From assembly GCA_934444695.1 (NCBI GenBank), contig CAKSDF010000032.1, forward strand, positions 1 through 15,957: a stretch of DNA of 15,957 nucleotides, in the 5' to 3' direction. The notes under the pieces are model-generated. The model ran no database searches and had not been told where the DNA came from. It saw only the letters and a program-made list of their open reading frames with translations. This stretch comes from an uncultured Eubacteriales bacterium (GTDB lineage Bacteria; Bacillota; Clostridia; Oscillospirales; Acutalibacteraceae). Positions 1 to 6,193 of this stretch are shown one piece after another. Positions within the stretch are counted from its first letter, which is position 1, and each line of letters starts with the position of its first letter. The translations under genes and the position numbers were made by a program.

Positions 1-1245
1 AAGGAAACACGGGAGGAAAAAGAAAAGACCGAGGCCGAAAAGCAGCCCTTTGAATTTGATCGCATCAAGTCGAAAGAGGATGCCGAGGAGTTTTATAAGG
101 AGCATTTTGAAGGAAATGATTCCTTTGCCAAATCTAAGGCCGAATCAAATGCAGATGAACAATCCGTTCAAATTGTTGGGAAATGGATAGTTGATGAAAC
201 TTTAACTGAACAGAATAATGATGACTCTTTTAAACTGAGTATTGCTTTCGGATCGGCGTACAGAAACTATGGATCAAGTATGACGTTCAAAACGAATGGG
301 AATTTTGTTTGGGGAATAGGTGCAATGGGTGAGTCAGGCACCTATGCTGTTAAAAATCAAGAGGTTATTGAGTACAAGGCAAGTGATTTAAACGATACTG
401 AAGCAGGAATAAAAAACAATTGTTTGAAAATTCTTCGAGAAAATGAAATTCGGATAGAGCAAATTTACGATGGGCATAAAATCTATTGGAAGAAAGCACC
501 GTCTAATGCGGCGTTGAAAGACGTACTTGAGAATATTGTTTCACAAGTGGGATATCCCCAAGCAGATAATGATACAGAAAGAGTATCAGGAGTTGTATAT
601 ACCAAATTGTGTGATATGAACCGTGACGGGGCAGATGAACTTATTGTCTTATCTGTCAGAAGGGGAAAAAGCAGTACAGATCATGGGTCCTATACTTTGG
701 AAATATATTCAACAGAAAATGAAAAAGAAATCAAGTTGTTTTCAATAACGATTGATAAGGGTTGGGGAATCTTTGAAATAGGATTTGATTATCAAAATAA
801 TATAATGATGACATACTATGCCGAAGATTTGGGAACTACTTATTGCCTGTTTTTTAAAGGCACAGATATTCAGTATATCGGTTATACTTCGTGTGATGAC
901 GTTAATAAACCAGGGGGTTGCAAAAGACATGATCACATAGAAAAAAGTTGGATAGCTGAAGGCGATTCCTTATCATATGCAATGGTGGATAAAGATGACT
1001 CAGAATACAATTCAGTATATAGAAGGGCCAAAATTGAAGTCTATCAAAACGGAAAAACAAAGCTTTTGAAATGGCCGGCATATTCTTCTGATAATATAAA
1101 AGGAATGGAAGCAAGCGAGGAGAAAGCTGAAGCGGCATATGATAAGAGGCTAAAAGAAGAAGCTGTTTACATAGATTGGTTTGGTATGACGGCTGAAGAA
1201 AGTATGGAATTACTTAATGAAGCCTTGGATGGTTTAACATATTAG
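1..1245 (+). CDS. Partial hypothetical protein, charged N-terminus, lipocalin-like and EF-hand-like regions
   Basis: The reading frame is open from base 1 to the TAG ending at 1245, so at least 414 residues are coded and the true start lies left of the window. The ATG at 280 lies inside the frame, has no ribosome binding site and would cut a continuous protein. The visible N-terminus (about residues 1-50) is rich in Lys and Glu. Residues about 58-115 (starting VGKWIVDE) look like a beta-rich lipocalin-type fold, and the stretch CDMNRDGADEL at about 204-214 resembles a calcium-binding EF-hand/FG-GAP loop. The rest alternates beta-like strands with charged segments and has no enzyme motif I recognise. 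The gene is AT-richer than the housekeeping genes to the right. It probably forms an operon with the zinc-ribbon membrane protein that starts 24 bases later. An extracytoplasmic location is inferred from the fold type; the N-terminal anchor or signal is not visible. Function unknown. Confidence 0.75.
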   Translation, partial: KETREEKEKTEAEKQPFEFDRIKSKEDAEEFYKEHFEGNDSFAKSKAESNADEQSVQIVGKWIVDETLTEQNNDDSFKLSIAFGSAYRNYGSSMTFKTNGNFVWGIGAMGESGTYAVKNQEVIEYKASDLNDTEAGIKNNCLKILRENEIRIEQIYDGHKIYWKKAPSNAALKDVLENIVSQVGYPQADNDTERVSGVVYTKLCDMNRDGADELIVLSVRRGKSSTDHGSYTLEIYSTENEKEIKLFSITIDKGWGIFEIGFDYQNNIMMTYYAEDLGTTYCLFFKGTDIQYIGYTSCDDVNKPGGCKRHDHIEKSWIAEGDSLSYAMVDKDDSEYNSVYRRAKIEVYQNGKTKLLKWPAYSSDNIKGMEASEEKAEAAYDKRLKEEAVYIDWFGMTAEESMELLNEALDGLTY

Positions 1246-1269
1246 TAAATAAATAGGAGGAAATGAAAA

Positions 1270-2079
1270 ATGAAATTTTGCAGAAAATGCGGAGCAGCAA
1301 TCGAAGAAGGCGATATGTTTTGTGAGGTGTGCGGAAATCCCGTGCCAAAAAGCAGCGCACCGGCAAAGCCCGCCGATGTTCCGGCGGCAAAACCTGTCGT
1401 TCCTGCGGCACAGCCGGTAGATTCATTACACGCAAAACCGATTGTTCCTGCCATAAGTCAACCGGCAGAACCGTATAAGCCCAAAATTCCCGAAAAAGCA
1501 CCGTCGGTAAAGGGTAAATCAGGTATGGATGTAAGAATCGAAAAATACATCGAAAAGGTCGATTCTGCCAAAGAGGCTCAGAAGAAGAGAGAGCTTGACA
1601 GGGCTCTTATTGCGGCCGGCCTCTATGACAAGGAATATAACACAAGCGGTTCCTTTGACCAGTCTTATACAGAATGGGACAACAAATACCAGTGCTATTA
1701 TAAAAAGGCTCCGTTGGAGCTTACCGAGCAGGAAAGGGAAGCCTTTGAAAAGGCATATGCCAAGTCTCAGGAAGGCAGAGTCGTACGCCCCGGAAAGCCG
1801 GCTAAAAACCTCGACGGAACCTATGTCGAAAGCAGAAACGAGGGCATATCGATATTGCTTATCATCTTTGCAATAATATTCTTCCTTGCGGGATTTATAC
1901 TTTTTGTCACAAATATTGGCGGATCGAGCTCGTCTTACGGCTACTACGGATCTGATCTTAATGCCGTTATTGCATGGGTCGGTCTTTTCCTCGGCTGCTT
2001 CAACGGAACGCTGCTTTTGGGATTTGCAAGGGTAATAAACCTTCTTTCGAGCATCGATTCAAAAACCGGAAAAAAATAA
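1270..2079 (+). CDS. Zinc-ribbon domain membrane protein
   Basis: This 269-residue protein starts at the ATG 9 bases after a perfect AGGAGG (1255-1260). The N-terminus is a classic short zinc ribbon with two CxxC pairs, C4/C7 and C18/C21. A Pro/Ala/Lys-rich linker follows (about 26-80), then a charged, probably helical region (about 85-170, with many Lys, Glu and Tyr). Two hydrophobic segments at about 192-214 and 231-253 are likely membrane helices, joined by a short Gly/Ser/Tyr loop. Such zinc_ribbon_2 plus transmembrane proteins are common in Clostridia and mostly uncharacterised. The topology suggests the ribbon and linker are cytoplasmic, perhaps recruiting a partner to the membrane; this is inference. 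It is probably cotranscribed with the gene upstream, and transcription ends at the terminator at 2119-2150. Confidence 0.85.
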   Translation: MKFCRKCGAAIEEGDMFCEVCGNPVPKSSAPAKPADVPAAKPVVPAAQPVDSLHAKPIVPAISQPAEPYKPKIPEKAPSVKGKSGMDVRIEKYIEKVDSAKEAQKKRELDRALIAAGLYDKEYNTSGSFDQSYTEWDNKYQCYYKKAPLELTEQEREAFEKAYAKSQEGRVVRPGKPAKNLDGTYVESRNEGISILLIIFAIIFFLAGFILFVTNIGGSSSSYGYYGSDLNAVIAWVGLFLGCFNGTLLLGFARVINLLSSIDSKTGKK

Positions 2080-2118
2080 ATGCATAAAGCAATCGGCCAT
2101 CGAACACCGATTGAATAT

Positions 2119-2150
2119 AAAAGCGGCACAGTTTTCTGTGCCGCTTTTTT
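2119..2150 (+). terminator. Intrinsic terminator after zinc-ribbon gene
   Basis: A perfect stem AAGCGGCACAG / CTGTGCCGCTT (2121-2131 with 2136-2146) closes a TTTT loop. It is preceded by A residues and followed by a run of six T (2145-2150). It lies 40 bases after the stop codon of the zinc-ribbon gene and ends that operon. Confidence 0.93.
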
Positions 2151-2166
2151 GCGCGGAAAATCGTGA

Positions 2167-2199
2167 GATCGATCATAAAATTAAAGCCTATGATTGATC
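2167..2199. repeat. Inverted repeat (11-bp arms)
   Basis: GATCGATCATA (2167-2177) pairs with TATGATTGATC (2189-2199) over 11 positions, one of them G-T, around an 11-base AT-rich loop. There is no T-run next to it, so it is not an obvious terminator. It sits between the + terminator and the sigma-factor remnant and may be debris from a former gene or element. Confidence 0.45.
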
Positions 2200-2260
2200 G
2201 TTGATGATTTAAACGGTAGGTAGGATGTTATGAACGGCAACGGCCGTTTTGGGCGCAATG

Positions 2261-2488
2261 CTAATTCTGATCGATGCGGCCGTCGTATTTTGATATGTCA
2301 GCACGAGGTTTTCGAGGGGAATGGCAAGAGCGCATCCGGTTTTCAAACTGTGTGTCGGTTTTCAGAAGTTTTAAAAAGGTGTTTTGCACGGCATCTTCCG
2401 CATCGCTTTTGTTTTTACAATAGCTTAGTGTTGCCCGATACACAATTGTATATTTTCCTGCAATTCTGCTAAACTCAACAGCTTCCAA
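2261..2488 (-). pseudogene. Remnant of an ECF-type RNA polymerase sigma factor (region 2)
   Basis: The minus strand from about 2488 to 2339 encodes a convincing piece of sigma-70 region 2. It reads SYCKNKSDAEDAVQNTF followed by LKLLKTD, the core-binding helix signature of ECF sigma factors. The similarity stops at QFEN (about 2339). The frame then runs on through unrelated residues to a stop just below 2264. A complete ECF factor has about 160-190 residues and a region 4 helix-turn-helix for the -35 element; neither the rest of region 2 nor region 4 is present. The first codon (TTG, 2488) has no convincing ribosome binding site and the N-terminus looks slightly shortened (AGKYTIVYR). I read it as a decayed gene that no longer gives a working sigma factor. 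Another minus-strand frame overlapping its end (2209-2343) stays open for about 44 codons and may be part of the same decayed locus. Confidence 0.6.
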
Positions 2489-2634
2489 GCAACTCTCTTC
2501 TTTCTGAAAAAAGCAGCAATAATGGGAGGCCGCTCGCCCTAAATGCTTTTAAAAGGCCTTTCACTATTATAACAACTTAAATCGGGGAAATATCCCAAAA
2601 CACAAAAAAACTTTTTGACTTATAATATTTGTGA

Positions 2635-2674
2635 GAAAAAAGCAGCAAACAACACCGATGTTGTCTGCTGCTTT
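2635..2674 (-). terminator. Intrinsic terminator of the rqcH-guaA operon
   Basis: Read on the minus strand, AAAGCAGCAGACAAC pairs with GTTGTTTGCTGCTTT around a 6-base loop. One pair is a G-U wobble that would be an A-C mismatch on the plus strand. The stem is followed by a T-tract (plus-strand A residues 2636-2641). It begins 19 bases beyond the guaA stop codon. Both the wobble and the T-tract assign it to minus-strand transcription. Confidence 0.92.
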
Positions 2675-2693
2675 AAATAATTAAATTGTTCGG

Positions 2694-3980
2694 TTATTCA
2701 AACTCGATGGTTGCGGGGGGCTTATCGGTGACGTCATAGAGCACGCGGTTGACCGATTTGACCTCGGTGGTTATGCGGCGGGAAATGCTGCGGATGAGCG
2801 AAATGGGAAGGTCGGCCCATTCGGCGGTCATATAATCGGTGGTGTTGACGGCGCGCAGGGCAATGGTGTATTCAAAGGTTCTGTGGCCGCCGCGCACGCC
2901 GGTTGTACGGGTCTCGGGAATGATGGCAAAATACTGGCCGATCTTTTTGGAGTAGCCTGCCTTTTCGATTTCTTCGCAGAAAATGGCGTCGGCTTCTCTT
3001 AAAATTTCAAGCCGTTCTTTTGTTATTATTCCAACACACCTTACGGCAAGGCCGGGGCCGGGGAATGGCTGGCGGTTGACGATGTATTCTGGCAGTGCAA
3101 GCTCGGCCGCAAGGCGGCGTACCTCGTCTTTAAAGAGCATTTTAAGCGGCTCCACAAGTCCCTTGAAATTGATCTTCTCGGGAAGCCCGCCCACATTGTG
3201 GTGGCTCTTGACCATTTTTGCGCCGGTCGTTCCCGATTCGATTATATCGGGATATATCGTGCCTTGGGCAAGGTATTCGGCATCACCGAATTTTTCTGCC
3301 TCAGCTTCAAAAATTCTGATAAATTCTTCGCCGATTATCTTTCTCTTTTGCTCGGGGTCGGAAACGCCCACAAGCTTAAAAAGAAACTTGGTTTCGGCGT
3401 TTACCCGCACAAATGTCATCTCTCGATCTTTAAAGGCAGCTTCTACCTGGTCGCCCTCGTTTTTACGCATAAGACCTGTGTCGACAAAAATGCAGATAAG
3501 GCGGTCGCCGATGGCCTTTGAAAGCAGAGCGGCAAGCACCGAGGAATCGACACCTCCCGAAAGTCCGAGAATGACGCGGCTTTCGCCAACCTGCTCTCTG
3601 ATCTGCTCAACGCTTTCGTCGATAAAGGCCTTAACCGACCAGTCACCCGAAAATTCGCAGGTGTTTTTCAAAAATGTGTTGAGGCAGACCTTACCCTTTC
3701 CGCTTGAGAGTGCTTCCACCGATATTCCGGCGCCCTGACCGACCTCCAGCACCGGTACGCCAAGCTCGTCCACCCAGGAAAGCTTTTGTTTGTGGATGAG
3801 TGGAATGTCCTGATAGGAGCCGGTTATTATAATGCCTTTAGGCTCGGATTCTTTAAGCTTTTCGGGGGTGACGGTGGCGGGCAAAACCTCGCAGAAAACG
3901 TCACATTCCCTTACCCTTCTTGCTACGGTTTGAGCCTGAGGGCCGCCGACGCTGAGCACAATCATTTTTTCGTGTTTCAT
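2694..3980 (-). CDS. guaA: GMP synthase with degenerate, shortened glutaminase domain
   Basis: GuaA converts XMP to GMP with ATP and nitrogen from glutamine or ammonia, the last step of cytoplasmic guanine nucleotide synthesis. The ATP-pyrophosphatase part is intact: P-loop SGGVDSS at 141-147, the IFVDTGL strand at about 164-170, QGTIYPDIIESG at 239-250, KSHHNVGGLP at 258-267 and RQPFPGPGLAVR at 303-314. The dimerisation domain ends in the usual KPPATIEFE. The protein has only 428 residues against about 510-525 for typical GuaA. The loss is entirely in the N-terminal class I glutaminase, now about residues 1-97. The nucleophile motif (normally like GICYG) reads EVGQG, so the catalytic Cys is Gly81, and the segment carrying the His-Glu pair is absent. 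No frameshift is visible and the synthetase core looks under selection, so it is probably an ammonia-dependent enzyme or uses a separate amidotransferase. It starts inside the rqcH stop (ATGA overlap) with GGAGGAG 5 bases ahead, pointing to translational coupling. Confidence 0.95.
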   Translation of the reverse strand: MKHEKMIVLSVGGPQAQTVARRVRECDVFCEVLPATVTPEKLKESEPKGIIITGSYQDIPLIHKQKLSWVDELGVPVLEVGQGAGISVEALSSGKGKVCLNTFLKNTCEFSGDWSVKAFIDESVEQIREQVGESRVILGLSGGVDSSVLAALLSKAIGDRLICIFVDTGLMRKNEGDQVEAAFKDREMTFVRVNAETKFLFKLVGVSDPEQKRKIIGEEFIRIFEAEAEKFGDAEYLAQGTIYPDIIESGTTGAKMVKSHHNVGGLPEKINFKGLVEPLKMLFKDEVRRLAAELALPEYIVNRQPFPGPGLAVRCVGIITKERLEILREADAIFCEEIEKAGYSKKIGQYFAIIPETRTTGVRGGHRTFEYTIALRAVNTTDYMTAEWADLPISLIRSISRRITTEVKSVNRVLYDVTDKPPATIEFE

Positions 3981-5752
3981 TTTTTCTCCTCCGTTTTTGC
4001 GTTGTCTTTAAGTCTTTCGACAAGGTCTTTGTCGGGAGTGACAAAAGCCGTGTTATAGTTTTCATATATTACAAGGCCGAATGGTGCGCCCGACGGCTTT
4101 TTTACCCGCCGCACGGGACAGAAGTCCACCGCTACGCCCTGGCTTTCGGACGCTTTTGAAAGGGTGGCGGCGATAATTGCAGCTTCGGTAAGTGTACTGT
4201 CGGGAACGGTCTTTCCGCCGTTTTTGACAATAACGTGGCTGCCGGCGCTGTCCTTAATGTGAAACCAAATGTCGCTTTTGTCGGCCTCTTTAAGGGTCAG
4301 CCGGTCGTTTTGTTTGTTGTTTTTTCCGGCGAAAATGTCAAATCCGTCGGACGAAACAAACCGCTCAAAGGGAAGGGGCTTTTCTTTTGATTTCTTTTGC
4401 CTCGCTCTTTTGATATATCCCGAATCGGCAAGCTCGCTTCTTATTTCGGCAAGCTCGGCCGCCGTATTTGCACGGGAAAGTTCGTCGAAAACACTTTCGA
4501 TGTATTTAAGATCCTGCTCGCCTTTTTGAATGAAGCCTTCCAAAAGCTGAGAGGCGGTGCAGGCCTTGCGGTATTCCTTAAAATACTTTTGGGCGTTTTG
4601 GGCAGGGGATAGGGCGGCGTTTAAGGGGATCTTTATCTGCTCGAGAGTTTCGGAATAATAATCGGTTACCGTGCAGGAGGTGTCTCCCGGTTTTATGGCG
4701 TGAATATTTGCCTTTATAAGCTCGCCGTATTTGCGTTTGAAGTCGCTGTTCCTGGCCTTTTCAAGCTCGGCCTTCCGTATATTTATTTTTTTTGAAATGC
4801 GGGAGGAGGCGTTTGAAAGCAGCCTTAAAATATCCTGAGAAGCCGAGTGCATTCTTGCCTTTTGCTCCCGCTCGGAATAGTACCGGTCGAGGGCTTTCGA
4901 CAGGCTGTCATATTCCTTTACATCGGCAGCGCTGCCGTATTGCGAAATTTCCAAAAAGGAAAAATCAAACGGCTTTTGGTTTTTATCAATGAGAATAACA
5001 GGACGGCACTGACCGTTTTGGAGGGTGAATTTTAAGGTTTCAAGCTCCTTCTTCAGCCGATCCTTTAAAATGCTTCCGAATTCCGAAAGGGGAGTGTCGG
5101 TCTTATCGGTGACACGGTGTTCAATCTCTCTGCAAACGATGGGGGAAAGCCCCTGAGTGACCGAAAGCAGCGCCGAAGAAAGATTTCTTTCTCCACTTGA
5201 TAAAACCGCGTCGATTATTTTGTCGATGGGATCAACGGTCAGATCGAGCCAATCGGCCTTGGGAGGCATTGCATAGGTAACGCCGGGCATTAAAATTCTT
5301 GCCGTGTCGGAAGCGTCGGTGCGGCGGACGGCGTCGGTCACCTTGCCGTTTTGGTCGATGAGCACGATGTTGGACGTCCTTCCCATAACCTCGCAGGCAA
5401 GGGTCAGCTTTACCCTGTCGCCCAGCTCGTTTGAGCCTTCAAAGTCGATAAAGGCCACACGTTCGAGTCCTTCCTGACGGATGCCCAGCACCTTTGCGCC
5501 CACAAGCTTTTTGCGGAAAAGCATACAAAGCATTGGTGGAGAGGAGGGGTTCTCGATTGGGGTCTCGGTAAGCTGTATGCGCGATCCCGAAGGGTTGGCC
5601 GAAAGCAGCAGTCTTCCCGAGAAGTTTTTATTTCTTAAAGCTAAAACAAAAACGGTTTTAGAGGGCTGAAAAATTTTATCGACCCTTGCACCGATAACAA
5701 GCGGTTCAAGCTCGCTTATCATCAGCTTTAAAAATGCTCCGTCAAAAGCCAT
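3977..5752 (-). CDS. rqcH: Rqc2 homolog RqcH (NFACT family, formerly FbpA)
   Basis: RqcH binds the 50S subunit carrying a stalled nascent chain and recruits tRNA-Ala to add C-terminal Ala tails that mark the peptide for degradation. At 591 residues it has the usual bacterial length. NFACT-N covers about 1-170 and includes EVMGRTSNIVLID (121-133), typical of the family. A helix-hairpin-helix-like segment is at about 185-245, a charged coiled-coil stretch at about 280-455, and the NFACT-R domain at about 460-570 with DIWFHIKDSAGSHVIVK (494-510). The position equivalent to the functional Asp-Arg pair (D97/R98 in Bacillus subtilis RqcH) is Glu97-Arg98. The start at 5752 is supported by AGGAGG 8 bases upstream. 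It is the first gene of a two-gene operon with guaA, driven by the promoter at 5995-6023. Older annotations call this family fibronectin-binding protein. Confidence 0.95.
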   Translation of the reverse strand: MAFDGAFLKLMISELEPLVIGARVDKIFQPSKTVFVLALRNKNFSGRLLLSANPSGSRIQLTETPIENPSSPPMLCMLFRKKLVGAKVLGIRQEGLERVAFIDFEGSNELGDRVKLTLACEVMGRTSNIVLIDQNGKVTDAVRRTDASDTARILMPGVTYAMPPKADWLDLTVDPIDKIIDAVLSSGERNLSSALLSVTQGLSPIVCREIEHRVTDKTDTPLSEFGSILKDRLKKELETLKFTLQNGQCRPVILIDKNQKPFDFSFLEISQYGSAADVKEYDSLSKALDRYYSEREQKARMHSASQDILRLLSNASSRISKKINIRKAELEKARNSDFKRKYGELIKANIHAIKPGDTSCTVTDYYSETLEQIKIPLNAALSPAQNAQKYFKEYRKACTASQLLEGFIQKGEQDLKYIESVFDELSRANTAAELAEIRSELADSGYIKRARQKKSKEKPLPFERFVSSDGFDIFAGKNNKQNDRLTLKEADKSDIWFHIKDSAGSHVIVKNGGKTVPDSTLTEAAIIAATLSKASESQGVAVDFCPVRRVKKPSGAPFGLVIYENYNTAFVTPDKDLVERLKDNAKTEEKK

Positions 5753-5810
5753 GGCCTTTCCTCCTTTCGGGTGATACTTTTATAAAACCGCTTGTGTAGC
5801 TGTGTCGGTG

Positions 5811-5906
5811 TTTTAATCGCAACACGCATATCCGTGTTTTTTACGAGAGGGTAAACCGCTGCGGGTTAAACCGTCCTCGGGTTCAGGTGCCTGTTGCTTA
5901 TGGAAC
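5811..5906 (+). ncRNA. Candidate structured RNA (strand uncertain)
   Basis: On the plus strand the outer arms pair as GTTTTA (5810-5815) with TGGAAC, then GCAACA (5819-5824) with TGTTGC (5892-5897), then GCA with TGC past a single mismatch. Inside lies a second hairpin, CGAGAGGGTAAACC with GGTTAAACCGTCCTCG, around a short loop. The result is a long rod with internal loops. Two G-U pairs in the outer stem would be A-C mismatches on the minus strand, which favours plus-strand transcription. The only strong promoter nearby, however, points the other way and would place the element in the rqcH leader. A 6S-like RNA or a leader element are both possible; I recognise no specific family. An alternative hairpin AACACG/CGTGTT plus T-run (5821-5840) competes with the outer stem on the plus strand. 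Confidence 0.3.
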
Positions 5907-5928
5907 TTTCAAAAATCCAGTCGAAAAA

Positions 5929-5965
5929 GCAGATGTTTTGCCGTCTTTCGCCGCAAAAGCACTGC
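5929..5965. repeat. Imperfect hairpin with 13-base arms
   Basis: GCAGATGTTTTGC (5929-5941) faces GCAAAAGCACTGC (5953-5965). Ten of 13 positions pair, around a 3x3 internal loop, and the terminal loop is 11 bases. On the minus strand it would fall near the 5' end of the rqcH transcript, and its loop then contains a GAAA tetraloop-like sequence. No T-run follows on either strand. Confidence 0.45.
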
Positions 5966-5994
5966 GCCAAACACAATATTACGGTTCAAAAGCC

Positions 5995-6023
5995 ATTATA
6001 ACACACAAAATATGAGATTACAA
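5995..6023 (-). promoter_or_regulatory. Promoter of rqcH-guaA
   Basis: Read on the minus strand, -35 TTGTAA (6018-6023) and -10 TATAAT (5995-6000, perfect) are separated by 17 bases, the standard sigma-A spacing. Transcription would begin near 5988 and run through a leader of about 235 bases to rqcH. Confidence 0.72.
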
Positions 6024-6034
6024 CGAAAAAAAGC

Positions 6035-6064
6035 TTTACAACGCAATTATTTTCGGTATATAAT
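6035..6064 (+). promoter_or_regulatory. Promoter of hprK
   Basis: -35 TTTACA (6035-6040) and a perfect -10 TATAAT (6059-6064) are separated by 18 bases. The start would be near 6071, giving a leader of about 120 bases before the hprK ATG. The -35 boxes of this and the divergent rqcH promoter are only 11 bases apart. Confidence 0.72.
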
Positions 6065-6099
6065 ATACAATGTACAAGTAACTTTAAAATGGATAGGAA

Positions 6100-6161
6100 T
6101 GTTGTAATGTCGGCGAGAAAGGGAAAAGTCGGCCGACAGCATTGTTAACATATACTTTTTT
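6100..6161 (+). promoter_or_regulatory. Hairpin and T-run in the hprK leader (possible attenuator)
   Basis: TGTTGTAATGTCGGC (6100-6114) pairs with GCCGACAGCATTGTTAACA (6132-6150) through about 15 pairs with small bulges. The core TGTCGGC/GCCGACA is perfect over 7 bp. A run of six T follows at 6155-6160, four bases beyond the stem. The shape fits a weak intrinsic terminator inside the hprK leader; the 17-base purine-rich loop is longer than usual for a terminator. Confidence 0.4.
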
Positions 6162-6193
6162 ACTTGAAATTAAAAGGGAAGGAAGAAAAAAGA

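Larger units (their letters stand above)
5753..6193. other. Divergent intergenic region rqcH / hprK
   Basis: These 441 bases contain no credible gene. From left to right they hold the rqcH ribosome binding site, a structured element (5811-5906), a second hairpin (5929-5965), the minus-strand promoter (5995-6023), the plus-strand promoter (6035-6064) with an 8-base direct repeat across both -35 regions, and a leader hairpin with a T-run ahead of hprK (6100-6161). The predicted rqcH leader is therefore about 235 bases and the hprK leader about 120 bases, both long enough to carry regulatory RNA. Confidence 0.7.

Noticed and set aside
280..1245. Start of the first gene at ATG 280
   Set aside because: The frame is open from base 1 without a stop, and no ribosome binding site precedes 280; the gene enters from outside the window.
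2598..2626. Plus-strand promoter around TATAAT 2621-2626
   Set aside because: No acceptable -35 at 16-18 bases, and the transcript would run straight into the guaA terminator and antisense of guaA.
2983..3738. 251-codon open frame antisense to guaA
   Set aside because: Composition is Ser/Pro/Arg-rich as expected for a shadow of a codon-biased gene; guaA motifs on the minus strand are unambiguous.
5821..5840. Plus-strand intrinsic terminator AACACG/CGTGTT plus T-run
   Set aside because: The stem is only six pairs, and no plus-strand gene or clear promoter lies upstream; kept only as a competing structure in the candidate RNA.
5753..6010. Purine (guanine) riboswitch upstream of the rqcH-guaA operon
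   Set aside because: No match to the conserved purine-aptamer loops was found on the minus strand, although guaA made it worth checking.
6164..6193. TTG 6164 as the hprK start
   Set aside because: No ribosome binding site lies before it; the sequence that would code the extra residues contains the purine-rich ribosome binding site for ATG 6194.
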